Below are positions 35,191 to 43,236 of a DNA stretch of 64,000 nt, piece by piece. The notes under the pieces were generated by a model. It did not search any database. It was given only the letters and a program-made list of their open reading frames with translations, and was not told the origin of the DNA. Origin of the DNA: Fimbriimonas planktonicus (lineage in GTDB: Bacteria > Armatimonadota > Fimbriimonadia > Fimbriimonadales > Fimbriimonadaceae); NCBI GenBank assembly GCA_965234685.1, contig OZ248539.1, positions 992,001-1,056,000 of the forward strand. Direction: 5' to 3'. Position 1 is the first letter of the stretch. The number at the start of each line of letters is the position of its first letter. A program made the translations under genes and the position numbers.

Positions 35191-36038
35191 TCCTTCAATA
35201 TGCAACGCCGGTTGCCCTTGCGGCTACCGGCGAGACGATCGGGCAGAAGTCGGGCGTCATCTACATTGGTCTTGAGGGCAGCATGCTCGCGGGCGCATTT
35301 TTCGCCATGCTTGCGGCGCAAAGCACCGGGTCTCCATGGGTTGGCCTGGTCGCGGGTATTGCGGCTGGCGTGGTGCTTGCGTTGCTGTTTGGGTGGTTCA
35401 CGATTCGACGAGGGATCGATCAAGTTGTAGTTGGAACGGCCATCAACCTGCTCGCCTTGGGCGTGACCGGCACGATCTACCGAACTCAGTTCGGAAAAAG
35501 TGGCACGCTACTCAGCGTCGCCAAGCTGCCACCGGTGTTCGGGAAGATTGACGCGGTTGAGATTCTTCTCTTGCTCTCCGCCATCGGGTTGACCTGGGTG
35601 CTCCAGAAGTCGTCGCTTGGACTGGCACTTCGGGCTACCGGCGAGTATCCGAAAGCCGCCGAGGCGGCAGGATTCTCAGTCGCGCGACTGCGGTTTATCG
35701 GTGTCGCGTGCAGCGGAATCTTTGCTGGTCTTGCGGGTGCGTATCTCTCGCTTGGCATCTCGGGATCGTTCGCAGAGAACATGACCGCCGGACGTGGCTT
35801 TGTCGCCATCGCAATGGTTACCTTTGGTCGCTGGAAGCCAATGTGGGTGCTGGCCGCCGCGTTGCTCATCGGCTTTGCGGAGAGCCTGCAGTTCACGCTA
35901 CAAGCCGCTGGAGTTCAAGCGCCGTACCAACTGCTCATCGCGCTACCGTACCTCGTAGCGCTGACCGTGTTGGTTGTCGTTGGGCGTGGGACCGTTGCGC
36001 CGGCGGCGCTGGCCGAGCCGTACGTAAAGGGAGACTAA
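35187..36038 (+). CDS. ABC transporter permease (YufQ/BMP type)
   Basis: Second permease, 283 residues and about eight hydrophobic segments. Contains SGVIYIGLEGSMLAG, the counterpart of the sister permease's NIGGEGQ loop, and GLALRATGEYPKAAEAAGFSV. TTG start overlaps the first permease's stop (TTGA), so the two are co-translated and expected to form a heterodimer. Two bases separate it from the tandem PTPS-like gene. Confidence 0.93.
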   Translation: MILQYATPVALAATGETIGQKSGVIYIGLEGSMLAGAFFAMLAAQSTGSPWVGLVAGIAAGVVLALLFGWFTIRRGIDQVVVGTAINLLALGVTGTIYRTQFGKSGTLLSVAKLPPVFGKIDAVEILLLLSAIGLTWVLQKSSLGLALRATGEYPKAAEAAGFSVARLRFIGVACSGIFAGLAGAYLSLGISGSFAENMTAGRGFVAIAMVTFGRWKPMWVLAAALLIGFAESLQFTLQAAGVQAPYQLLIALPYLVALTVLVVVGRGTVAPAALAEPYVKGD

Positions 36039-36040
36039 CG

Positions 36041-36907
36041 ATGAAGCGCACCATTCGAATGACCCGCCGCATCACCTTCTCCAGCGGGCATCGCTATTGG
36101 CGCAGTGATCTGACGCGTGAAGAGAATCACGCCTTGTTCGGGGCTATTGCCTCGCCCTTTTCTCATGGGCATAACTACGTTCTCGACGTAGAGGTGGCCG
36201 GACCAGTTGGGGAAGTGGACGGGATGGTCGTCAATATCAAGCGGGTTGATGACTTGCTGAAGTCAAAAGTCAAAGCGGTTTTTGACCAGCGAAGCATCAA
36301 CGACGAAGTGCCGGAGTTTGCTACCGTCGCGCCATCCGTGGAGAATCTTCTGTTGGACCTCAAGCACCGGTTGTGCGATGCTGACGGAAATCTCGCGGTC
36401 AACCGGATGATCACGGAAGCTTCCGAAGTCGTACCGATTGCCCTCGTCGGACTTCGACTTGAAGAAATGCCCACGCTTTACGGAGAACTGAATCTCATGA
36501 ATCCTGAAATCTTGCTCACCCGGGTCTACGAGTTCGCTGCCGCCCACCGGCTGAACACGAGTCAACTCTCTACCGAGGATAACGTCGGCCTGTACGGAAA
36601 GTGCAACCACGTTCACGGCCACGGGCATAACTACGTGTTGGAAGTCACCGTCGCTGGTCAACCTGACCCGACGTCCGGGTTCATTTGCGACCTTGGCGAG
36701 CTCGATGCGGCGGTGGAAGCGGAGATCCTAGATCGATACGACCACCGAAACCTCGACCTCGATGTGCCCGAGTTGGCGGGGAAGGTGACGACCTCCGAAA
36801 ATGTCTCTCTGGCGATCTTCGATCGGCTCAAAACAAAAACACCCGCGCGGTTGGCGCGGGTGCGATTGTGGGAAACAGCTCGAAACTGTTTTGAAGTTTC
36901 GGCTTAG
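36041..36907 (+). CDS. Tandem-domain 6-pyruvoyl tetrahydropterin synthase/QueD-like protein
   Basis: 288 residues containing two PTPS-fold domains, 1-150 and 158-288. Each keeps the three zinc-ligand histidines: H17, H42, H44 and H169, H194, H196. The catalytic cysteine of QueD is C188 in the second domain (GKCNHVHGHGHNY), but the first domain has I36 at that place. Both keep the C-terminal Glu region (LRLEEM; LWETA, E278). So the second half looks catalytic and the first perhaps only structural. RBS AAGGGAG lies before ATG 36041. It is the last gene of the BMP transporter operon and overlaps sucC by four bases. Reaction may be 6-carboxytetrahydropterin synthesis for queuosine or a pterin step; unproven. 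Confidence 0.85.
   Translation: MKRTIRMTRRITFSSGHRYWRSDLTREENHALFGAIASPFSHGHNYVLDVEVAGPVGEVDGMVVNIKRVDDLLKSKVKAVFDQRSINDEVPEFATVAPSVENLLLDLKHRLCDADGNLAVNRMITEASEVVPIALVGLRLEEMPTLYGELNLMNPEILLTRVYEFAAAHRLNTSQLSTEDNVGLYGKCNHVHGHGHNYVLEVTVAGQPDPTSGFICDLGELDAAVEAEILDRYDHRNLDLDVPELAGKVTTSENVSLAIFDRLKTKTPARLARVRLWETARNCFEVSA
36829..36862 (-). terminator. Intrinsic terminator of sucC, inside the convergent PTPS gene
   Basis: CACCCGCGC (36840-36848) pairs perfectly with GCGCGGGTG (36854-36862) with a 5-base loop. On the minus strand the hairpin is followed by GTTTTTGTTTT. It lies 42 bases past the sucC stop, within the coding sequence of the plus-strand gene. A second inverted repeat (CGAAACT, 36881-36887, with 36895-36901) sits at the junction. 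Confidence 0.9.
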
Positions 36908-38055
36908 GCGTTTGCGAGTTCGACGATCAGCTTGGCTGCTTCTTGAACCGTCTGCGCCGGAATGATCTGCGTGCCTTCGAGGATCTTTCGACCTTCTTCG
37001 ACTGCCGTGCCTTCGATTCGGGCGACGACCGGGACCTTTACATCGATCTGAGCGAAAGCATCCAGAACGCCCTTTGCAACTTCGTCAACGCGAGTGATTC
37101 CGCCGAAGATGTTCAGGAAGATGCCCTTGACGTTTGGATCCATCAGGATGACTTCCATGCAGCTCTTCACTCGGTCGGCCTGAGCGCCGCCGCCCACGTC
37201 CAGGAAGTTTGCGGCTTTTCCGCCGGCAGCTGAAATCTCGTCGATGCTCTGCATAACGAGTCCCGCTCCGTTGCCCATGATTCCGATTTCTCCGCCGAGG
37301 CGAACGTAGGCGACGCCACGCTTGCTGGCTTCGGCTTCAATCGGGTCTTCGGCGCTATCGTGCGACGTCGCTCGGTAGTCGGCGTGTCGGAACAAGCTGT
37401 TGTCGTCGATGCTCACCTTGGCGTCCGCAGCAAGAAGTTTTCCTTCTGGCGTCAATGCGCAAGGGTTGATTTCGATCATCTCGGCATCGCTTTCTTGGTA
37501 GGCCTTAACGAGCTTCTTGATCATCTGCGCCATCTGGCTTCGGGCAGGCTTCGGAATGTTGGCCTGTGCGACGGCGTTGCGAATGTCGTAGTCGCTGACG
37601 CCCCACTTAGGGTCAATCGGCATCTTGACGATGGCGTCGGGGTGCTTTTCGGCAACCTCTTCGATCTCCATTCCACCTTCCTTCGAGATCATGACGATGC
37701 TCTTTTGGATGTTTCGGTCTAGGAGAACGGCGACGTAATACTCTTCGGCGATATCAATCAGCTCGGCAACGAGGACCTTTTCGACGACCATGCCGGCCGG
37801 GTTCTGGATGCTGATCAAACGCTTGCCAATGAGTTCGGCCGTGAATGCGCCGGCTTCCTCAGACGAGTTGAAGAGCTTAACTCCGCCCGCCTTTCCGCGG
37901 CCACCCATAAGGACCTGGGCCTTGACGACGACCTTGCCGCCGAATTGCTCGGCGATCTCGCGAGCCTGGGTTGCATCCGAGGTGACTTCACCGCGGGGAA
38001 CCGGGACGCCGTACTTGGTCAGCAGTTCTTTGGACTGGTACTCGTGGAGCTTCAT
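36904..38055 (-). CDS. sucC: Succinyl-CoA synthetase (ADP-forming) subunit beta
   Basis: TCA-cycle enzyme subunit of 383 residues. It starts MKLHEYQSKELLTKYG, with the ATP-grasp region (VVVKAQVLMGGRGKAGG), NPCALTPEG and the C-terminal CoA-ligase part with GGGAQ and NIFGGITR. Partner SucD is not encoded nearby: downstream comes the terminator and an opposing gene, so the usual sucCD operon is broken. TACTCT lies 11 bases before the ATG. Confidence 0.97.
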   Translation of the reverse strand: MKLHEYQSKELLTKYGVPVPRGEVTSDATQAREIAEQFGGKVVVKAQVLMGGRGKAGGVKLFNSSEEAGAFTAELIGKRLISIQNPAGMVVEKVLVAELIDIAEEYYVAVLLDRNIQKSIVMISKEGGMEIEEVAEKHPDAIVKMPIDPKWGVSDYDIRNAVAQANIPKPARSQMAQMIKKLVKAYQESDAEMIEINPCALTPEGKLLAADAKVSIDDNSLFRHADYRATSHDSAEDPIEAEASKRGVAYVRLGGEIGIMGNGAGLVMQSIDEISAAGGKAANFLDVGGGAQADRVKSCMEVILMDPNVKGIFLNIFGGITRVDEVAKGVLDAFAQIDVKVPVVARIEGTAVEEGRKILEGTQIIPAQTVQEAAKLIVELANA

Positions 38056-38087
38056 ACGCGCTTACCAGAGTACCAGTTGAAACACCT

Positions 38088-38948
38088 TCAGGCCTTACCG
38101 CGAATCGGAACGGCGCACTTATAAACCGACTTCTGGGCGGTGATGAACAAGGTCTTCATGTCCTTTTCGCCGAAAGCACAGTTGGTTGGATTTTCTGGCA
38201 CCTTGATCAGCCCAAGCTTTTCACCGGACGGCGAGAAGACATGCACGCCGCCGTTTGCGGTGCAGTAGACGTTTCCTTCGGAGTCAACCCGCATTCCGTC
38301 TGGGTAAGGCAACTTCGCAAACTCTTTGCCGTCGTAGAAGTCACCCTTTCGATCCACGCTGAATTTCATGATGTTGCGATTTGCGGTGTCGCTAACGTAT
38401 GCGATGCTCATGTCCGCTGAAAAGGCGATGCCATTCGGACGGTTCATGCCCTTTTCCTGCAGCGTCACTTTGCCCGAACCGGTAATTCGGTAGACGCCAG
38501 CAAAGCCGATTGCACTGTCTTTCGGGTTGATTCCGTAGGGTGGATCGGTGAAGTACAGCGACTTTTGCGGACCGTACGCAACGTCGTTCGGGCTGTTTAA
38601 CTGTTTGCCATCAAACTTTGTCGCCAGATCAACCGACTTGCCTTTTCCGTTCCAAGATACGACCGACCGGCCTCCATGCAAGCACGAGATCAGCTTGCCG
38701 TTTCGGCCAATCAAGTTGCCGTTAGCGTTCCCGGAAGGATCATGGAGGACCGTCGGTTCAGAACCCGGTTTCCACTCGTAGATCTTGTTGGCCGGGATAT
38801 CCGAGAAAACGAGGGTTCCCTTTGGCGTCCAAACGGCCCCTTCCGTGAACTGGTATCCAGTTGCAACTCGCTCCACGACAATGCTGTCGAAGTCAGGAGC
38901 GAATGAAGTCGGAGCGGCAACGAGCAGCAGTGCTAGGGCAGCGGTCAT
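38088..38948 (-). CDS. SMP-30/gluconolactonase family protein, secreted
   Basis: Six-bladed beta-propeller protein of 286 residues with a signal peptide about 1-17 (AAPTSFA). Typical blocks are FTEGAVWTPKGTLVFSDI, NANGNLIG-like GNANGNLIG, NSPNDVAYG, GIAFSADMSIAYVSDT and PDGMRVDSEGNVYCT. The metal ligand Glu (TEGAVW), Asn and Asp are present. Family members are calcium-dependent lactonases. Export suggests periplasmic sugar-lactone hydrolysis. It lies 33 bases upstream of sucC, same strand, but function links are unclear. Confidence 0.88.
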   Translation of the reverse strand: MTAALALLLVAAPTSFAPDFDSIVVERVATGYQFTEGAVWTPKGTLVFSDIPANKIYEWKPGSEPTVLHDPSGNANGNLIGRNGKLISCLHGGRSVVSWNGKGKSVDLATKFDGKQLNSPNDVAYGPQKSLYFTDPPYGINPKDSAIGFAGVYRITGSGKVTLQEKGMNRPNGIAFSADMSIAYVSDTANRNIMKFSVDRKGDFYDGKEFAKLPYPDGMRVDSEGNVYCTANGGVHVFSPSGEKLGLIKVPENPTNCAFGEKDMKTLFITAQKSVYKCAVPIRGKA

Positions 38949-38973
38949 GCCTTGACTATCTCATATTTTGGGA

Positions 38974-39855
38974 TCAGCGGGAAACGCCAAACTGCCGAAT
39001 CACGTAGTTTCGTCGCTCCAGAACCAAAACATATTCGTGGAAGTTAATCTGGGTGACTCCCCATGGGTCGAGGTATTGATGCCGAGCCCGAATTCGCGCG
39101 GTTTCGCCGTAGAATTCCAGTCGCTCAATCTGATAGCCCTGAGTTCGAACGTTCAGGACGCCATCCATGAACAAGCTCTCGAAGTTCTGTGGATTCACGG
39201 TGTAGCCGTATTGGCCGTTTAACGTGATATCTACTCCATCGCGGCGTGGCATGAGTTCTTCGATGAGATCTCGATCCCCGGTGCGGAAAATTTCAATGAG
39301 ATCATCGACGGCAAGGTCGAGCCGCCGCTGGTCACCGTAGCGATACGGACTTCCGCTCCACTGGCTAAAGGCTGGCGTGCTGACTTGCACGTAGCGGGCA
39401 TTGACGTACGGAGGCAGAGACGGATACAGATACCAAGGCGATGGCTGGACCGAGTAATTCACCGTTGGCGTGAATTCATAGAACGAGAAGAAGAACCAGC
39501 TGTCGTTCCAGTTGGTGTTGTAGTGGTAGTAGCCGTATCGCGCGCCGTTGCCAAACAATTGCCCCCGTCCAAAGAGGTTGCCGCCAGACCCCGCCCCAAA
39601 GTTCGGGCCGAAGTTTTGGCAGGTCGGGTACGTGGTGAAGCTGGTTCGGGTCAGCGGGCCAAATTGAAATTGGTTGAACGTTGTTCCACTTCGGAATTTG
39701 GATTTACCAGCCCAGTTCCGCTGGTAGTTCATTTCCGTGAGGTTGACCGGATTCGTGGCGTGGAAACTCGGTGGGAGCGGAACCCCCGGAAATGCCTGTC
39801 CATGCGCACTCGTGGCCGCGATGAGCGGCAGGGCAACCAACATTCCTTTCTTCAT
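38974..39855 (-). CDS. Secreted Asn/Tyr-rich protein of unknown function
   Basis: Protein of 293 residues with signal peptide about 1-19 (SAHG). Residues about 40-165 are rich in Asn, Gly, Phe and Tyr (GRGQLFGNGARYGYYHYN), suggesting a low-complexity or extracellular segment. The last about 120 residues are a more regular alpha/beta domain (DDLIEIFRTGDRDLIEELMP; YGETARIRARHQY), with a fold reminiscent of NTF2/SnoaL-like domains by strand order only. No family recognised. Its start region shares the intergenic inverted repeat with the divergent dehydrogenase gene. Confidence 0.65.
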   Translation of the reverse strand: MKKGMLVALPLIAATSAHGQAFPGVPLPPSFHATNPVNLTEMNYQRNWAGKSKFRSGTTFNQFQFGPLTRTSFTTYPTCQNFGPNFGAGSGGNLFGRGQLFGNGARYGYYHYNTNWNDSWFFFSFYEFTPTVNYSVQPSPWYLYPSLPPYVNARYVQVSTPAFSQWSGSPYRYGDQRRLDLAVDDLIEIFRTGDRDLIEELMPRRDGVDITLNGQYGYTVNPQNFESLFMDGVLNVRTQGYQIERLEFYGETARIRARHQYLDPWGVTQINFHEYVLVLERRNYVIRQFGVSR

Positions 39856-39902
39856 CTTCTCTTCAAACGTTCATTTTTCCTTCACGTTTCCAGAATTAGG
39901 AC

Positions 39903-39924
39903 CTCAGATTGTTCACAATCTGAG
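39903..39924. repeat. Perfect 9-4-9 inverted repeat in a divergent promoter region
   Basis: CTCAGATTG-TTCA-CAATCTGAG ends two bases before ATG 39927 and lies upstream of the divergent gene starting at 39855. It could be an operator or a hairpin occluding the start codon. No other copy was noticed in the window. Confidence 0.6.
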
Positions 39925-39926
39925 AT

Positions 39927-40940
39927 ATGGCAAATAGACGCATCGGCATGATTTCCGGAGATGGAATTGGACCGGAGATTTCGGCCGAAGTGCGGCGAAT
40001 TTTGTCCGCCGCAGGTTTCGACCCAGAGTGGGTGGAACTTGAAGCTGGGCAGCCTGCCCTCGACCGCGGTTTGCCCGCGATGCCTGAAGCAACCATTCAA
40101 GCCATTCGAGAACTAGGCATCGCCCTAAAGGGGCCTACGGCAACGCCAATTGGCAAGGGCCACGTAAGCGCCAACGTCGCGCTTCGCAAGGCACTTGATC
40201 TGTTCGCCAATGTTCGACCATCGATCACTATTCCGAACCTGAAGGGACACTTTGAAGACACGAAGATCGACTTGATCATTGTCCGGGAAAACACCGAAGA
40301 CCTTTACGCTGGAATCGAGTTTCAGCCGCATAAAGACATCGCGCAGGCGATCAAAGTCATCACTCGCCCGGGTTGCAAGCGAATCTTCAAATACGCGTTT
40401 GAGATGGTGAAAGCCCAGGGACGCAAGCGAATCACCGCGGTCCATAAGGCAAACATCATGAAGCTGACGGACGGAATGTTCCTTGAAGAGTTCTATCTGA
40501 TGGCGAACGAGTATCCCGACATCATTGCGGACGACATCATCGTCGACAACTGCTGCATGCAGTTGGTCACGCGACCCGAACAATTTGACGTTCTCGTTAC
40601 CGAAAACCTCTACGGAGACATCGTCAGCGATCTGTGCGCCGGATTGGTCGGCGGCCTTGGACTCGCGCCGGGAGCGAACATCGGAGAGCATTACGCGGTC
40701 TTCGAAGCCGTTCATGGCTCCGCACCGGACATCGCGGGCAAGGGTATTGCGAACCCGACCGCGCTGCTCCTCAGCGCGGTATTGCTCCTACGCCATATCG
40801 GCGAGCACGAGAAGGCCACAAGCATCGCGAACGCGGTGTTGAAGGTCCTCGGAGACGGCAAGATCATGACGGGCGACCTCGGCGGCACAGCCACGACCCG
40901 TGAGTATGGCGATGCCGTGATCGCAGCGTTGGCATCATGA
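39927..40940 (+). CDS. NAD-dependent isocitrate/isopropylmalate dehydrogenase family
   Basis: Beta-decarboxylating dehydrogenase of 337 residues. Starts RIGMISGDGIGPE; key elements include ALRKALDLFANVRP (the substrate-binding Arg loop), LIIVRENTEDLYAGIE, the catalytic Lys in TAVHKANIMKLTDG, and FEAVHGSAPDIAGKGIANPTA for Mg and NAD binding. The S-A/T-N-V-ALRK pattern resembles NAD-isocitrate dehydrogenases more than LeuB, but homoisocitrate or isopropylmalate activity cannot be excluded. Position near sucC is consistent with a TCA role. The stop codon overlaps the next start (ATGA). Confidence 0.88.
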   Translation: MANRRIGMISGDGIGPEISAEVRRILSAAGFDPEWVELEAGQPALDRGLPAMPEATIQAIRELGIALKGPTATPIGKGHVSANVALRKALDLFANVRPSITIPNLKGHFEDTKIDLIIVRENTEDLYAGIEFQPHKDIAQAIKVITRPGCKRIFKYAFEMVKAQGRKRITAVHKANIMKLTDGMFLEEFYLMANEYPDIIADDIIVDNCCMQLVTRPEQFDVLVTENLYGDIVSDLCAGLVGGLGLAPGANIGEHYAVFEAVHGSAPDIAGKGIANPTALLLSAVLLLRHIGEHEKATSIANAVLKVLGDGKIMTGDLGGTATTREYGDAVIAALAS

Positions 40941-41422
40941 GCCAGACCAGCTTTGACTCGTTCACGCTTCGCATTCTGATTGCCCGAACGCCGGTGGACG
41001 TGTTTCGCGCCTGGACGGTACCGGACGAGATCGGAAAGTGGTTCCTGGACGCCTTTCACACCAAGGATGGGGAAGTCCAGCCGCAAGATGTGGTGGCGGA
41101 AGTTGGTTGGAACTACGAATGGACCTGGCTTGAGGGAACCCGCGAAGAGGGCGAGTTTACGAATATTGTCGCCAACGAAGAGGTCGCCTTTACTTTCGGG
41201 CCCGATTGCGCCGTGAGGGTTCGGTTCTCGGAGGAACTGACGCGAACGTGCGTGGAAGTCGTACAAACGCAGAGCCACGAAGATGAAACGAAGCGAGCCG
41301 AGTGGGCCTTCGGCTGCGTTCAAGGTTGGACGTTCTATCTCACGAACCTGAAGTCGGTGCTCGAGAACGGAACCGATCTTCGCGAAACCCAATTCCTGGT
41401 TCCTAAGATTGTTAATATCTAA
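40937..41422 (+). CDS. SRPBCC/AHSA1-like protein
   Basis: 161-residue protein of the START-like AHSA1 fold: FTLRILIARTPVDVFRAWTVPDEIGKWFLD, then EVGWNYEWTW and a C-terminal helix (WAFGCVQGWTFYLTNLKSVLE). Such proteins bind hydrophobic ligands or regulate chaperones. Start ATG overlaps the preceding stop by four bases, so it is translationally coupled to the dehydrogenase. No known functional link. Confidence 0.85.
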   Translation: MSQTSFDSFTLRILIARTPVDVFRAWTVPDEIGKWFLDAFHTKDGEVQPQDVVAEVGWNYEWTWLEGTREEGEFTNIVANEEVAFTFGPDCAVRVRFSEELTRTCVEVVQTQSHEDETKRAEWAFGCVQGWTFYLTNLKSVLENGTDLRETQFLVPKIVNI

Positions 41423-41453
41423 ATAGCGTAGAATCTAGGAGGACAAGATTTAC

Positions 41454-41543
41454 CTGCAAGGGGAGCCACACGGCTGAGAGTTCTGGTTTTTGCCAGATGA
41501 CCCTAGGAACCTGATCCGGTTAGTACCGGCGGAGGGATTGCGG
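41454..41543 (+). ncRNA. TPP riboswitch (THI element)
   Basis: All conserved TPP aptamer blocks are present in order: GGGGAGCC, GGCTGAGAG, ATGACCCT, GAACCTGATCCGGTTAGTAC and the closing GGAGGGATTG. P1 pairs CTGCAA (41454-41459) with TTGCGG (41538-41543). A TAGAAT hexamer (41429-41434) lies just upstream. The downstream gene is a prepilin, not a thiamine gene. A conserved GGAGGG inside the aptamer lies eight bases before a GTG codon (41543) and could be the controlled ribosome site. Confidence 0.95.
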
Positions 41544-41611
41544 TGAACGATGGAACGACGGATGGTTTAGCCGCCCGGAGCGCCAATCGCTTTCGCAGTC
41601 AGCGGAGGTGA
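41543..41611 (+). CDS. Short ORF directly after the TPP riboswitch
   Basis: A 22-codon reading frame starts GTG at the 3' edge of the aptamer (MNDGTTDGLAARSANRFRSQ plus two more Arg) and stops at TGA 41609-41611. The aptamer's GGAGGG would be its ribosome-binding site. It may be a leader peptide, a relic of a lost thiamine gene, or chance. No homology recognised. Confidence 0.25.
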   Translation: MNDGTTDGLAARSANRFRSQRR

Positions 41612-41629
41612 TTCGCGTCCGGAAAAACC

Positions 41630-42397
41630 ATGAAAGCTGCGTTCACGCTCATTGAGCTTCTCGTCGTCATTGCGATCATCGCCATTTTGGCGGCCATCCT
41701 TTTTCCGGTCTTTGCGCAAGCCAAAGAAGCGGCCAAGCGAACGGCTGACCTCAGCAACGCCAAGCAAATCGGAATCGCGAACAAGCTCTATCTGAGCGAC
41801 TACGACGATACGATGCCGATCTTTTACGCCTACAACTCCCAACCGCCTGCTGGGCAGGTAGGGCACAAGGGCACCGAGCTTCTGCTGTTGCCATACACCA
41901 AGAACCAGGAGATCTTCCGCAGTCCCATGGATGCCGGCGGACCGTACCTTGCGTCTGACCCAGGTTTGATTGCGGCGGGTGGCTCGTATCCGACCTACTA
42001 TTCCGCGTATGGGTCTTCGTACCGTTTTGGAAAGTGCGTTCACACAGTTGCCGCGGGCGAGTCCTCTGGGAACAACTCGACATACGATTACAGCCAGATC
42101 GTGAATGAGACTTCGGTTGAGTTTCCGGCAGAGACTCGATTCATTCGGCTTGAGATGATGCCGTTCTTTGAAGCGAAGAACGATCCCGATTGCACTCGAT
42201 ATGGCTACGACTGTGGCTACTTCCGGAAGTGGAGTTCAACCGGCGGCAGCGTGATCTACATGGACAGCCATGCGAAGGCAGCGAACGCGCCGGGGCAGTT
42301 CGACGACATCCGAGTGAACGTTGCGGGTAACCGGTCAGGCGAAGCTACGGGTTCGACCGAGGCTTACGACAACACTTGGTACTGGCGATGTGACTGA
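41630..42397 (+). CDS. Prepilin-type (DUF1559-like) protein
   Basis: Pseudopilin-like protein of 255 residues. The leader is only four residues (MKAA), followed by FTLIELLVV and a hydrophobic helix almost identical to that of the prepilin at 24697-25584. The residue before the cleavage site is Ala rather than the usual Gly. The C-terminal region contains SVIYMDSHAKAAN. GGAGGTG ends 20 bases upstream of the ATG, too far for a normal Shine-Dalgarno. It lies 86 bases downstream of a TPP riboswitch and in the same orientation. It is convergent with uppS, with 15 bases between them. Confidence 0.9.
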   Translation: MKAAFTLIELLVVIAIIAILAAILFPVFAQAKEAAKRTADLSNAKQIGIANKLYLSDYDDTMPIFYAYNSQPPAGQVGHKGTELLLLPYTKNQEIFRSPMDAGGPYLASDPGLIAAGGSYPTYYSAYGSSYRFGKCVHTVAAGESSGNNSTYDYSQIVNETSVEFPAETRFIRLEMMPFFEAKNDPDCTRYGYDCGYFRKWSSTGGSVIYMDSHAKAANAPGQFDDIRVNVAGNRSGEATGSTEAYDNTWYWRCD

Positions 42398-42412
42398 TCG
42401 GACGGAAGAGAA

Positions 42413-43195
42413 CTACTCAACGACGGCGCCGAACTTGCGCACTCGCGCCTGGTAGGTTTTCACTGCTTCGATCAGGTGGTCCGGCTTGAAGTCGGGCCAC
42501 GACACATCGCTAACCACGAGTTCGGTGTACGCGGACTGCCAGATCAGGAAGTTGCTCCAGCGCATCTCGCCGGCAGTTCGGACCATGAGGTCGGGATCGG
42601 GCTGATGCGGGTTGTAAAGGTTCTCGGAGATCATCTCTTCGGTGATCTCATCGGCTGGCGTCCCATTGCGGACGATTGCCTTGACTGCGTCGGTGATTTC
42701 CGCCCGACCACCGTAGTTCACGGCCAGGGTGAACGTGATTCCGGTGTTCGTAGAGGTCGTTTCCATCCCTTCGCGAAGTGCTCGCTGCAGAGTTTCGGGC
42801 ACCTCATGAACCCTACCGGTGATGTTCACCCGCACATTGTTCTGGTGCATCAACCGAAGCTCGTCGCGCGCGGCTTGTTCGATGAGCTTCATGAGCCCCA
42901 TCACCTCGTCTTGCGGACGTCGCCAGTTCTCGACGGAGAATGCGTACACGGTCAGGTAGCGAACGCCAAGTTCGCTAGCCGCAAGAAGAATTCCGCGCAA
43001 TGCCCGATAGCCTTCCCGGTGGCCTAACAGGCGGGCGAAGCCACGTGCTTTGGCCCAGCGTCCATTACCATCCATGATGATGGCAATGTGCTGCGGCAGA
43101 TTTTCCAAATCCACTCCAAGGGACCTCGCCCGCTCCCGCAGAGCAATCGCGGAACTCGTCATGGATAGGTGCGGGGCCGGAGCAGGAATGGACAT
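42413..43195 (-). CDS. uppS: Isoprenyl transferase (undecaprenyl diphosphate synthase)
   Basis: cis-Prenyltransferase of 260 residues making the lipid carrier for peptidoglycan and polysaccharide synthesis. Signature IAIIMDGNGRWAKARG with the catalytic Asp, followed by GHREGYRALR, YAFSVENWRRP and the C-terminal PDLMVRTAGEMRWSNFLIWQSAYTE region. Internal ATG 43162 would trim 11 non-conserved residues. Last gene of the pyrH-frr-uppS order conserved across many bacteria, 41 bases after frr. Confidence 0.95.
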   Translation of the reverse strand: MSIPAPAPHLSMTSSAIALRERARSLGVDLENLPQHIAIIMDGNGRWAKARGFARLLGHREGYRALRGILLAASELGVRYLTVYAFSVENWRRPQDEVMGLMKLIEQAARDELRLMHQNNVRVNITGRVHEVPETLQRALREGMETTSTNTGITFTLAVNYGGRAEITDAVKAIVRNGTPADEITEEMISENLYNPHQPDPDLMVRTAGEMRWSNFLIWQSAYTELVVSDVSWPDFKPDHLIEAVKTYQARVRKFGAVVE

Positions 43196-43236
43196 CGGAA
43201 AATTGACTAACTAGATTGGAGAGTAAAAGGTTCGGA

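Noticed and set aside
35708..36907. Longer version of the PTPS-like gene starting inside the permease
   Set aside because: The extra N-terminus is out-of-frame permease sequence; ATG 36041 has a good ribosome-binding site and matches the PTPS domain start.
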